Positions 1 through 7,313 of a stretch of 64,000 bases of DNA are shown here, one piece after another. This DNA is from Luteibacter sp. (GTDB taxonomy: Bacteria; Pseudomonadota; Gammaproteobacteria; Xanthomonadales; Rhodanobacteraceae): positions 1 to 64,000 of the forward strand of contig NZ_WNDO01000016.1 of assembly GCF_009912395.1 (NCBI RefSeq), given 5' to 3'. The number at the start of each line of letters is the position of its first letter. The first letter of the stretch is position 1. Under the pieces are notes generated by a model. The model did not search any database, was not told the origin of the DNA, and saw only the letters and a program-made list of their open reading frames with translations. The translations under genes were made by a program, and so were the position numbers.

Positions 1-250
1 AAGCGTTCTCCTCCTCCAGCCGCGCCACTTCACGTTTGAGCCGTGCATGTTCGGCCAACTCCAAGCGTTGTGCCTGATCGTCCTGGTCGTGCCGCCGCGC
101 CTGGGCGCGCCAACTGTACAGCTGGGCAGGCTGCAACCCCAGATCACGAGCCACCGTGGTTACCCCTTCTGTGGCCGCTCGCAACAGTGCCTGCTGCCTG
201 AACTCCAGGCTGAACTCCTGCCCCTTTCTGCCTGCCTTGCTCTTGGTCAT
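1..250 (-). CDS. IS3-family transposase OrfA (partial, runs off the window)
   Basis: Only the N-terminal about 83 residues are present; the gene continues past position 1. The start ATG at 250 has a strong upstream ribosome site (AGGAGG). The protein begins MTKSKAGRKGQEFS and carries an N-terminal helix-turn-helix of the transposase_8 type (residues about 12-50, including TVARDLGLQPAQLYSWR), then a charged heptad-like stretch ending LKREVARLEEEN. That layout is typical of IS3 OrfA, which binds the terminal repeats and is made as a frameshift fusion with the integrase OrfB. OrfB is not in the window. The left end of the element lies about 60 bases upstream of this start and abuts an effector gene remnant. 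The family is clear; the exact IS is not named here. Confidence 0.85.
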   Translation of the reverse strand, partial: MTKSKAGRKGQEFSLEFRQQALLRAATEGVTTVARDLGLQPAQLYSWRAQARRHDQDDQAQRLELAEHARLKREVARLEEENA

Positions 251-308
251 CGTCCACCTCCTATTGCGATAGTTAATCGCTTATAGGGGTGTCCGTGAAA
301 CGGGGGCA
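251..308. mobile_element. Terminal segment of the IS3-family element
   Basis: This is the short non-coding end of the insertion sequence, outside orfA. Read on the minus strand, the outermost bases at 308 to 301 begin TGCCCCCG. A TG terminus with a run of C is common for IS3-family inverted repeats. The opposite end and the target duplication are outside the window, so the exact border at 308 is inferred. Confidence 0.5.
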
Positions 309-1014
309 AGATCACATCACATCTCCCACCGAGCAGGACGGCTATATCAAAGACATGGCATCGGCCTACTTCACCGCCACGCAAGAACGCTCTTATGACT
401 CACCGAACATTATCGGTAAGCACGATCATTACTTCATGCGCGACCGAGATGGCAACCGGGCCGAAATAACGACCCTGCATACAACTATCGGCATCGATCA
501 CGATATGAAGGACGTCATCGATCCGACGGAGATCCAGCGACTGGAAGACACCCGCAACCTCCGCCTGGAGCGTGAGGCCGCCCGCAAAGACTTCCACCCG
601 GACGATCCTGCGCAGTTGCAGGATTCACCGCACCCCCTCTCCGATCGTCGTCCTTCGTCGAGCTTCCCGACACCCGGCGATGACCCGGTCTATGCCGCGA
701 TGCGCCTTCGGCTTCCCCATGATGTCTCCGACGACAAGGTGGCCCAGATGGCGGTGGAGGCACGCCACATCGGCATCCACCATGAGCGCCAGCTGGCGGA
801 TGTGGATATCGAGGGGAGGCAGATCGTCTGTACCGGTGTCCGGCCGGGCACCGAAATCACGCTGTCCATGGATACGGCGGCACCACCCAAGGATGAAAGC
901 ATGGCACTGGCGCAGGGTCTCGACCAGCAGGCGTTTCAGCAGGCGCAAGCGAGGGAGATGCAACAGGCACAGCAGATGGCGATGCAACAGAGTGGTCCCG
1001 TCATGTCGCTTTAA
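289..1014 (+). CDS. C-terminal remnant of a probable X-T4SS effector (XVIPCD-like domain)
   Basis: The reading frame of 241 codons opens with a GTG inside the IS end, so its first seven or so residues are IS-derived and the native N-terminus is missing. Residues about 125-241 resemble the Xanthomonas VirD4-interacting C-terminal domain: a DDPVYAAMR-type opening, a helix with VAQMAVEARHIGI, short strands (QLADVDIEGRQIVCTGV) and a glutamine-rich tail with a QQAQAREMQQAQQ stretch. In Xanthomonas and Stenotrophomonas this domain routes antibacterial toxins to the type IV secretion coupling protein. No toxin domain is recognised upstream of it in the remaining piece. Most likely a dead fragment split by the IS, but the outward GTG could allow expression. 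No immunity gene is recognised nearby. Confidence 0.6.
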   Translation: MSVKRGQDHITSPTEQDGYIKDMASAYFTATQERSYDSPNIIGKHDHYFMRDRDGNRAEITTLHTTIGIDHDMKDVIDPTEIQRLEDTRNLRLEREAARKDFHPDDPAQLQDSPHPLSDRRPSSSFPTPGDDPVYAAMRLRLPHDVSDDKVAQMAVEARHIGIHHERQLADVDIEGRQIVCTGVRPGTEITLSMDTAAPPKDESMALAQGLDQQAFQQAQAREMQQAQQMAMQQSGPVMSL

Positions 1015-1164
1015 TGCTGTCGCGATATGCCTGCCACGGGCATTGTCATTAGCGACACCGTCGTTCCTTCGCACGCAGAAGCCGTGTTGTTCTTGCTCAG
1101 GCAAGAGCCATGTCGTCCGGCTGGTGCGACACACCACTCGCGATAGCCAAACGCTTCGCCGTAG

Positions 1165-1217
1165 GCACCGGCCTGCGCCGGTGCGACGCGTCCCGTCGTA
1201 CCGGCGCAAGCCGGTAC
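1165..1217. repeat. Head-to-head inverted repeat (ACCGGC...GCCGGT units)
   Basis: Two imperfect copies of a unit of about 23 bases face each other. Each contains its own internal palindrome ACCGGC(C/T)TGCGCCGGT and a GACG end, and a short CGTC spacer lies between them. The arrangement is typical of REP-like intergenic repeats in this order and can fold into a long hairpin. Confidence 0.6.
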
Positions 1218-1286
1218 CCACCGCATCGGTTCACCCGCAACGCGATAACGCTTCATCGGATCGTGTGCGGGCAACGCATTCACCGA

Positions 1287-1424
1287 TTCGTCGTTCCTGT
1301 GAAAACAGGAACCCAGCGCCCCGGTTCACCAGTACGGCGACCACGCACCATCAGCTTTGTGTAGGAGACGCACCCGCAAAAACCGAACGCACCGCACTGG
1401 GTTCCAGCGTGCGCTGGAACGACG
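1287..1424. repeat. Inverted pair of CGTCGTTCC...GGAACCCAG(C/T)GC repeats
   Basis: A unit at about 1287-1318 reads CGTCGTTCCTGTG then ACAGGAACCCAGCGC. A unit at about 1394-1424 is the reverse complement with changes (GCACTGGGTTCCAGCG then CGCTGGAACGACG). Each unit is itself an imperfect palindrome. About 75 bases without a gene separate them. Confidence 0.55.
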
Positions 1425-2011
1425 TGAGGGGGATTGAGAGGGTTCGCTATAAGCGCGTGCGCGATGGCGATGCGGGAAGAAACATCGCAACTTTTGGTCG
1501 CGTAGATGGCTCGGGACTACAGACAATCCGGAGATGTTCTGATACGTTCTCCGGCAGTTGTCGATGGATCGGATGCGAAGAAGAAGCATCGACAACCATT
1601 GCTCACCATCATGGTGAAAAGCGCAGAGAGGGTTCGGGTTGGCGCCCTTGCCCTCTCCACTGACCTCATCCTCTACAACAGGTATGAAGCTATGTCGAAT
1701 TCTACGGCATTCCCCCGTCCACCGCTTGGACGCGGCACTCCCCCCGACGGTACGCGCGCGGTCCGGCACATGTCCGGCCACGACTGAAGCGTCTCGGCGC
1801 CCGTCATCCTTATGCCTTTTGCCTAGCCGTCACCACGCGGCGCGTTGCCGCGTGGCCCGGATAAGACCGACTGACGTCAATCAATCGAGTACCAACCGCC
1901 CGTAATCCCTTCGCGGGGAGGCGTGGGGCAATAGCGCCTCACCGGTCGAGTGATGAGGAGTACGTCGAGAGGCGTGCTCCGCTCGGCAAGCGCGGCAACA
2001 AGGAGAACACC

Positions 2012-2299
2012 ATGAGCGCACCGGACGACCTCTGTCGGCTCGGCGAGGGCAGTTATGTCCTCGATCCCGAAGCCAGCCTCGATACCTTGCTTGACGATGC
2101 CGGCGAATGGCTGGCGTATGCCGAAGGGCTCAACGAGGTGTTGGCGGAAACCTTCGCCGATATGGAGCTGCCGAATCGAAAGCACCTCATACGCTTGCTT
2201 GGCGCTACCTCGCTACTCACACGCATGAGCACGCAATGCGTCCAACAGGCGAAAGTACGCCGTATATGGGATGCGCAAGCCACGCTGGGAGGCGACTGA
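2012..2299 (+). CDS. Small hypothetical protein
   Basis: A protein of 95 residues with a good ribosome site (AAGGAGAAC) just before the ATG. It is acidic at the N-terminus and helical by eye (LDTLLDDAGEWLAYAEGLNEVLAETF, then a Leu-rich helix), with no signal peptide or membrane segment. The general look is like small DUF3077/DUF6124-type proteins of pseudomonads and xanthomonads, but I cannot assign it. It is followed after two bases by a small membrane protein gene, so the two are probably co-transcribed. It sits downstream of the effector remnant, so a link to that accessory island is possible but unproven. Confidence 0.6.
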   Translation: MSAPDDLCRLGEGSYVLDPEASLDTLLDDAGEWLAYAEGLNEVLAETFADMELPNRKHLIRLLGATSLLTRMSTQCVQQAKVRRIWDAQATLGGD

Positions 2300-2301
2300 T
2301 C

Positions 2302-2598
2302 GTGCTTCCCATCATTCCCATCCTCACCGGCGGCATCGTGTTGCTTGCCGTGAACCTCATCGTCTATATCGACCGCATGCATGGCCGAACGCGCTCATGC
2401 CGCAGCGCGCGCGATTTCTGCGCGGTGTCATTCGTCTTCTTCCTTGCCGCCCTGTTCGCGCTGCTCGACCTGACAACGCAGGTGTGGATCGACCCAAGCG
2501 AGAACCTGGCTCTGGCGATCCTGAAAAGCACGGGAGGCGGCCTCGCGATATCGACCGCCTCGGCCCTCGGCTTCTGCATGGCCGCCCGCCTTGACTGA
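2302..2598 (+). CDS. Small hypothetical membrane protein
   Basis: I chose the GTG at 2302, which follows the stop of the preceding gene by two bases and has GGGAGGCG as a ribosome site. The longer upstream frame would overlap that gene completely. The product is 99 residues with three predicted membrane helices (about 3-20, 38-57 and 73-92) and little else. No family recognised. Co-transcription with the 95-residue protein upstream is likely from the spacing. Confidence 0.55.
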   Translation: MLPIIPILTGGIVLLAVNLIVYIDRMHGRTRSCRSARDFCAVSFVFFLAALFALLDLTTQVWIDPSENLALAILKSTGGGLAISTASALGFCMAARLD

Positions 2599-2607
2599 TA
2601 CCCCACC

Positions 2608-2677
2608 TGTAGGAGCGCGCTTGCGCGCGATGGGGGGCTTGCGGCAGCCTGGCATCGCGCGCAAGCGCGCTCCTACA
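2608..2677. repeat. Palindromic repeat, full copy 1 (TGTAGGAGCGCGC...)
   Basis: Left arm TGTAGGAGCGCGCTTGCGCG and its reverse complement as right arm, with a variable centre. The arms match the copies at 25296 and 50871 almost base for base. It is intergenic, between the small membrane protein gene and the phosphatase gene, and can form a strong hairpin that might act as a transcription end. Confidence 0.85.
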
Positions 2678-2754
2678 AGGGTGGGGGTGCGCGGGTTTTT
2701 GCCAAATGGACGTATCCTGTCTTCGCTACCCATAGACATAGACAGCCCTCACCC

Positions 2755-3249
2755 ATGAATGCCACCGACGCACCCCACGCTTCCGTTCTTTTCGTCTGTA
2801 CCGGCAATATCTGTCGCTCGCCCACGGCGCATGCGCTGCTCGTCCACAAGGCCGCGGCCGCTGGGTTGATCGTGGACGTGGATAGCGCCGCGGTGACCGA
2901 TTCGGAAGTGGGCAACCCGCCTGATGCCCGTTCGCTCGCCGAATTACGCCGACGCGGCATTCCCATGCCCGCGCATCGGGCGCGCCGGGTGACGGCGGAA
3001 GATTTCGCTCGCTTCGATCTGGTGGTGGGCATGACGACGGCCCATGTCGCCACGCTGCGGCGGATGGCGCCGGAGGCGGTGCAGAAGATCGGGTTGATGA
3101 TGGTGCATTCCGCCGATCACGGCGCGATCGACGTGCCGGACCCGTGGTACGGGAAACAAGCGGACTTCATCGAGGTGTTCGATATGCTCGACGTGGCGGT
3201 CGACGGCCTGCTGGCCTCGCTGCGCCGACGCGATACCGCGATCAGTTAA
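2755..3249 (+). CDS. Low-molecular-weight protein tyrosine phosphatase
   Basis: This cytoplasmic phosphatase removes phosphate from tyrosine residues; family members often act on tyrosine kinases of exopolysaccharide export. The P-loop CTGNICRS (Cys15 to Ser22) has the catalytic Cys and Arg of the CX5R motif, and DPWYG near residue 129 supplies the general acid. At 164 residues the length fits the family. No tyrosine kinase gene is adjacent, so its substrate is unknown. The gene stands alone; a palindromic repeat lies upstream. Confidence 0.9.
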   Translation: MNATDAPHASVLFVCTGNICRSPTAHALLVHKAAAAGLIVDVDSAAVTDSEVGNPPDARSLAELRRRGIPMPAHRARRVTAEDFARFDLVVGMTTAHVATLRRMAPEAVQKIGLMMVHSADHGAIDVPDPWYGKQADFIEVFDMLDVAVDGLLASLRRRDTAIS

Positions 3250-3430
3250 GCGCGCTGTCGCGCCCTTCGCCATGAGGGGTGGGCAGCAGGCCGGCCAGGA
3301 GCCAGCGGGCGCTGTCGCCGGGGCGGTCGCCATGCACCAGCTCTACGCCATATTGGCGCGAGAACAGCAGCAAACCGAAATCCACCGTGTGGCCACAGAG
3401 GGCGAGCACGGCACAGGCCATGGCTTTCAT
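3242..3430 (-). CDS. Small hypothetical protein, second of a coupled pair
   Basis: A protein of 62 residues starting MKAMACAVLALCGHTVDFG, with a short hydrophobic N-terminus that may be a membrane anchor or weak signal. Its ATG overlaps the TGA of the upstream gene by one base (TGATG), which suggests translational coupling. Its 3' end overlaps the phosphatase gene on the other strand by 8 bases. No family recognised and no function suggested. Confidence 0.45.
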   Translation of the reverse strand: MKAMACAVLALCGHTVDFGLLLFSRQYGVELVHGDRPGDSARWLLAGLLPTPHGEGRDSALN

Positions 3431-3678
3431 CAGCCTCGCCTCCCCGCGTCGATGGCCCGCAGCACGCGGACCAGGGCAGCCCCCTGGCCGGTCGCAAGGG
3501 CGCCTTCGGCGGTCAGACCGCCCAGCTCACGGATGGGGTCGTGGTGGAACCAGTCGGCGCGCAGCTCGGCGTCCGGCTCGATCCGGGCGGCGAGCGACAG
3601 GGCCTGGACGACCGGGTTTCGCGGTGCCCGGCGGACCGAGGTGCGAACAAGGGCAACGGCAAGGGCGGCGGTGGGCAT
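3430..3678 (-). CDS. Small hypothetical protein, first of a coupled pair
   Basis: A protein of 82 residues from the ATG at 3678 (MPTAALAVALVRTS...); an in-frame ATG at 3762 would add 28 residues that look less protein-like. It contains a helical centre (NPVVQALSLAARI) and a C-terminal helix (GQGAALVRVLRAIDAG). No family is recognised. The one-base overlap with the 62-residue gene and the divergent position next to the two-component system are the only context clues. Confidence 0.45.
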   Translation of the reverse strand: MPTAALAVALVRTSVRRAPRNPVVQALSLAARIEPDAELRADWFHHDPIRELGGLTAEGALATGQGAALVRVLRAIDAGRRG

Positions 3679-3784
3679 GGCGGGCGGACCAGGGGGAAGG
3701 TGCCGGAAAGTCTGCGCGCCGACCTTGTCCCGGGTTTGTCCGCATTGCATCCGGAAGGTCACTTTGTGTCTGGCTTGAAATAAA

Positions 3785-3812
3785 TGACTTACCGGTCTCC
3801 AAAGGCTATAAC
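3785..3812 (+). promoter_or_regulatory. Possible sigma-70 promoter of the response regulator gene
   Basis: TGACTT at 3785-3790 and TATAAC at 3807-3812, spaced 16 bases, lie about 30 bases before the GTG start. The -10 box is good and the -35 box moderate. Prediction from sequence only. Confidence 0.35.
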
Positions 3813-3842
3813 GGCGCTGTTTTTTCCTGTGGGTGAAAGATC

Positions 3843-4553
3843 GTGCGACGTATCCTGGTGGTGGACGATGACGAGGAAATCGGCGACTTGCTGAGCCGCT
3901 TTCTCGAACGCAATGGCTTCACGGTGGACGTAGCGATGTCCGGCGTGGCCATGGACGATTACCTCGGCCGCCATGACTACGACCTGATGACCCTCGATCT
4001 CATGCTGCCGGGCGAGGACGGTTTGTCGCTTTGCCGTCGCGTGCGGGCGAAATCGTCGTTGCCGATCATCATGCTCACGGCGACCGGCGCCACCTCCGAG
4101 CGCATCGTTGGCCTGGAAGTCGGCGCCGACGACTATCTCGCGAAGCCCTTCGATCCCCGCGAACTACTGGCCCGCATCCGCGCGATCCTGCGTCGCGCCG
4201 AAAACACGCCCAGTGCCCCGCCCAGCGGCACCCGTGCCTGCGTGCGTTTCGCCGGCTGGAGTCTCGACGTGGCGCGGCGTGAATTGCGCGCGGCGGACGA
4301 TACGCTGGTGCCGCTCTCCGGGGGCGAGTTCGACCTGCTGATCGCCTTCGTAGAGCATCCCCAACGCGTACTCACCCGCGAACAATTGATCGACCTTGCG
4401 CGCGGCAGCCGTCACGAGGCCTTCGACCGCAGCATCGACGTGCAGGTGAGTCGCCTGCGTCGCAAGTTCAGCACCGATGCGCATGCGCCCGAAGTGATCC
4501 GCACGATACGCAACGTCGGCTACATGTTCGTCGTGCCGGTGGAAAACGCATGA
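3843..4553 (+). CDS. OmpR-family response regulator
   Basis: A DNA-binding response regulator of 236 residues with an N-terminal receiver (about 1-120) and a C-terminal winged-helix domain (about 135-233). The acidic pocket is DDD at 8-10, the phospho-acceptor is Asp52 (TLDLML) and the conserved Lys lies in LAKPFDPREL. The effector domain shows the OmpR pattern SGGEFDLL, DRSIDVQVSRLRRK and TIRNVGYMF. The GTG start has an A/G-rich ribosome site (GTGAAAG). The gene overlaps the sensor kinase gene by four bases (ATGA), so they form a pair. The targets are unknown; the PNAG genes directly downstream are candidates by position only. Confidence 0.9.
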   Translation: MRRILVVDDDEEIGDLLSRFLERNGFTVDVAMSGVAMDDYLGRHDYDLMTLDLMLPGEDGLSLCRRVRAKSSLPIIMLTATGATSERIVGLEVGADDYLAKPFDPRELLARIRAILRRAENTPSAPPSGTRACVRFAGWSLDVARRELRAADDTLVPLSGGEFDLLIAFVEHPQRVLTREQLIDLARGSRHEAFDRSIDVQVSRLRRKFSTDAHAPEVIRTIRNVGYMFVVPVENA

Positions 4554-5890
4554 GCCGCCTGCGCTGGCGTCTCAACACCCTGGCCGGGTGGCTCATGGCC
4601 AACATCATGGCGGCCATCGGCCTGCTCATGCTGCTCAATGCCCTGGTCATCCTCTTCGTCAGCGTCTGGACGCGTCCGGGTCTCGATGGCGGCGTCATGC
4701 TCGAACAGATGAGCATGGTGCAGCGCGCGGTGGATGCCACGCCGGTGGACCGGCGTGCCGACCTGCTCGCCGCCATTTCGTCGCGCACCGAGTTCGGCAT
4801 CCACTGGTATCCGAACCGGGCGTCCGTACCGATGCCATCGATTCCGTGGCGCGACAACGTCATGAGCGAGCGAATGCGGAAGATCCTGGGACAACGCACG
4901 ATCGAAGGCTTCGACCCGCATCAGGACGATCCCGGCACGACGGGACAGACGCATTACGTGCTCGCCATGCAACTCGATGACGGCACCTGGCTGGCCTTCG
5001 ATACGGCGACGCGTATCTGGGGCCTCGCTCCGTTCACGCAGATCATGATCATCATCCTGTTCGCGCTGTTTTCCGGCATCGTGGTGGCGGCCTTCGCCAG
5101 CCGTCGCCTGTCGCGTCCGATGAACCTGCTGGCTGGCGCCGCCGAGCGCTTCGGTGCCGACGTACAGGCACCGGCGATCCGGCCGGAAGGCCCCCTGGAA
5201 ATCCAGGTGGCGATGCGTGCGTTCAACGAAATGCAGGGGCGCATCCAGCGCTTCGTCCGTGATCGCACCGAGATGCTGGCCGCGATCTCCCACGATCTGC
5301 GCGCGCCACTCACGCGCATGCGCCTGCGCGGCGAGTACATCGACGACTCCCACCAGCAACGCCGGCTGTTCAACGACGTGGACGAGATGCGCGCCATGGT
5401 GGACGCCGCGCTGGCCTTCTTCCGCGGCGATGGCGAAGAAGAGCCGATGACGCGCTTCGACATGACGGCGCTCGTGCAGACGGTGATCGACGATTCCCGC
5501 GACGAAGGCGCGGACGTGAGCTACGAGGGGCCGGAACGGATGATCTACGAAGGCCGCCCGAAGGCGCTCAAGCGCGCGCTCGTCAACCTCGTCGGCAATG
5601 CGGTCCGCTATGGCGGCGCCACCTGCGTGGTTCTCGATGAACCCGACGGCCAGGTCCGCGTGCGCGTGGTGGATCACGGCCCGGGCATTCCCGAGGCGTT
5701 GCACGAGACCGTGTTCCGCCCATTCTTCCGCGCCGAGGGCTCGCGCAACCGGCATACCGGAGGCGTTGGCCTCGGCCTGCCCACCGCCCGGAACATCGTC
5801 CGCGGCCATGGCGGCGACATCACGCTGCGCAACCTGAACGAGGGGCTGGAAGCAAGCCTTTGGCTGCCAAAGTCGCCCCGGCCTACCTGA
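4550..5890 (+). CDS. EnvZ-type sensor histidine kinase
   Basis: A membrane kinase of 446 residues paired with the response regulator before it. Two membrane helices (about 16-38 and 163-184) flank a periplasmic domain of about 125 residues. A HAMP segment (about 185-237) is followed by the dimerisation/phosphotransfer helix with AAISHDLRAPLTR (phospho-acceptor His248). The ATPase domain has the N box (LVNLVGNAVRYGG), G1 (VDHGPGIP) and G2 (GGVGLGLPTARNI). The organisation matches EnvZ and related kinases; the sensed signal cannot be told from sequence. Confidence 0.9.
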   Translation: MSRLRWRLNTLAGWLMANIMAAIGLLMLLNALVILFVSVWTRPGLDGGVMLEQMSMVQRAVDATPVDRRADLLAAISSRTEFGIHWYPNRASVPMPSIPWRDNVMSERMRKILGQRTIEGFDPHQDDPGTTGQTHYVLAMQLDDGTWLAFDTATRIWGLAPFTQIMIIILFALFSGIVVAAFASRRLSRPMNLLAGAAERFGADVQAPAIRPEGPLEIQVAMRAFNEMQGRIQRFVRDRTEMLAAISHDLRAPLTRMRLRGEYIDDSHQQRRLFNDVDEMRAMVDAALAFFRGDGEEEPMTRFDMTALVQTVIDDSRDEGADVSYEGPERMIYEGRPKALKRALVNLVGNAVRYGGATCVVLDEPDGQVRVRVVDHGPGIPEALHETVFRPFFRAEGSRNRHTGGVGLGLPTARNIVRGHGGDITLRNLNEGLEASLWLPKSPRPT

Positions 5891-6062
5891 ACGGTTTCGG
5901 CAACTCCTACACATCTTGTCAACATCGCGTTGCCAGAATTGCCGGAAAGGCGCATGCGGTCACCACTGATTGGACCGCGTAAGTCGCCCCGGACGAAGGA
6001 AGGCAGGCGATGGGCGAAATCCGGATCGTGGCGCGGTGGCGCCACGCACGCAGGGAGGCGAC
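5891..6062 (+). promoter_or_regulatory. GGA-rich leader of the first PNAG synthase gene
   Basis: The leader before pgaC1 contains six GGA motifs (at 5944, 5972, 5991, 5998, 6023 and 6054), the last inside the ribosome site GGGAGG. Two hairpins are visible: GCGGTC/GACCGC (5956-5978) and GTGGCGC/GCGCCAC (6028-6045). The E. coli pga leader is bound by CsrA at several GGA sites that cover its ribosome site; the same type of control is inferred here. No clear promoter boxes were identified. Confidence 0.4.
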
Positions 6063-7313
6063 ATGGACGCCTCGTTGATGCATTCACTCCTGCAGTACGC
6101 GTTCTTCTACCCGTGGGTGATGTCGCTGTTGTGGATGAGCGGCGGCCTGATCTACTTCGTCCGCGTGGAGCGCCATGCCGGTGACCGGGAACGCCCTCCG
6201 TTGCTCACCGAATACCCCTTCGTGACCCTGATCGTGCCGTGCTTCAACGAGGGCGACCAGGTGCGTGAAACGATTGCGCAACTCGACGCGCAACGCTGGC
6301 CCGAGTTCGAGATCATCGCCGTGAATGACGGTTCGTCCGATGACACCGGGCGCATCCTCGACGCGCTGATGCACGAATACCCGCGACTTCGCGTGATGCA
6401 CCTGGAATCCAACCACGGAAAGGCGATGGCGTTGCGCGCAGCCGCGCTGGCCGCGCATGGCGAATACCTGGTCTGCGTGGATGGCGATGCCCTTCTGGAC
6501 GACTACGCCACGCACTGGATGGTCTCGCATCTGGTGCGGTCCCCGCGCGTGGGCGCCGTTACCGGCAATCCGCGCATCCGCAACCGCTCCACGTTGCTGG
6601 GCAAGCTCCAGGTCGGGGAGTTTTCGTCGATCATCGGGCTCATCAAGCGCGCGCAGAGCGTGTACGGGCGCATCTTCACCGTATCGGGCGTGATCGCGGC
6701 GTTCCGCAAGAGCGCGCTGCATGACATCGGCTACTGGAATACCGACATGGTCACGGAAGACATCGACGTGAGCTGGCGCTTGCAGATGCGCCACTGGGAA
6801 ATCCGCTACGAGCCGAACGCGCTGTGCTGGATCCTCATGCCCGAGACCCTGCGCGGCCTGTGGAAGCAGCGCCTGCGCTGGGCCCAGGGCGGTTCCGAGG
6901 TGTTGCTGCGACATGGTCCGGCCCTGTTCCGCTGGCGCCAGCGGCGCATGTGGCCGCTCGCCATCGAGTACGTGCTGAGCCTGGTGTGGTCGTACGTGAT
7001 GGGCACGATCATCGTGCTCTGGGCGCTGGGCAAGTTCATCGACGTGCCGCCGCCGTTCCATGTCGGCACGCTCATGCCGCAATGGCACGGCGTGGTGCTG
7101 GGCGTGACCTGCCTCGCACAGTTCATGCTGAGCCTGATGGTCGATCGCCGCTACGAAACCCGCATCGGCCGTAACTACTACTGGATGATCTGGTACCCGC
7201 TGGCGTACTGGACCATCAACACCGCCACCTCGATCGCCGCCCTGCCCCGCGCCGCCGCGCGCCGGCACGGGGTGAGAGCGACCTGGGTCAGTCCGGACAG
7301 GGGTATCCAGTGA
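6063..7313 (+). CDS. pgaC: Poly-beta-1,6-N-acetylglucosamine synthase, first copy
   Basis: This inner-membrane family-2 glycosyltransferase polymerises UDP-GlcNAc into PNAG, a biofilm exopolysaccharide. The ATG at 6063 is chosen for its GGGAGGCGAC ribosome site; longer frames add non-homologous residues. Of 416 residues, one N-terminal helix (about 10-33) precedes the catalytic domain with VDGD (Asp140/142), TED (Asp233) and QRLRW (269-273), followed by three or so C-terminal helices. It overlaps the pgaD copy by three bases. A second copy, nearly identical through residues 165-285, lies 5.8 kb downstream, so the locus has two synthases. Activity in E. coli needs PgaD and c-di-GMP. Confidence 0.93.
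   Translation: MDASLMHSLLQYAFFYPWVMSLLWMSGGLIYFVRVERHAGDRERPPLLTEYPFVTLIVPCFNEGDQVRETIAQLDAQRWPEFEIIAVNDGSSDDTGRILDALMHEYPRLRVMHLESNHGKAMALRAAALAAHGEYLVCVDGDALLDDYATHWMVSHLVRSPRVGAVTGNPRIRNRSTLLGKLQVGEFSSIIGLIKRAQSVYGRIFTVSGVIAAFRKSALHDIGYWNTDMVTEDIDVSWRLQMRHWEIRYEPNALCWILMPETLRGLWKQRLRWAQGGSEVLLRHGPALFRWRQRRMWPLAIEYVLSLVWSYVMGTIIVLWALGKFIDVPPPFHVGTLMPQWHGVVLGVTCLAQFMLSLMVDRRYETRIGRNYYWMIWYPLAYWTINTATSIAALPRAAARRHGVRATWVSPDRGIQ

Larger units (their letters stand above)
1015..2011. other. About 1 kb region with inverted repeats and no supportable gene
   Basis: Several open frames cross this stretch on both strands, but none has a convincing ribosome site, a recognisable domain or the residue composition of a real protein; many are Arg/Ser-rich as expected from GC-rich non-coding DNA. 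It contains two sets of inverted repeats, annotated separately. The last 40 bases before 2012 hold the ribosome site of the next gene. It probably represents decayed accessory DNA behind the effector remnant. Confidence 0.6.

Noticed and set aside
1015-2011. Open frames of up to 363 codons across the 1 kb gap
   Set aside because: No ribosome sites or domains; Arg/Ser/Pro-rich composition typical of GC-rich non-coding DNA.
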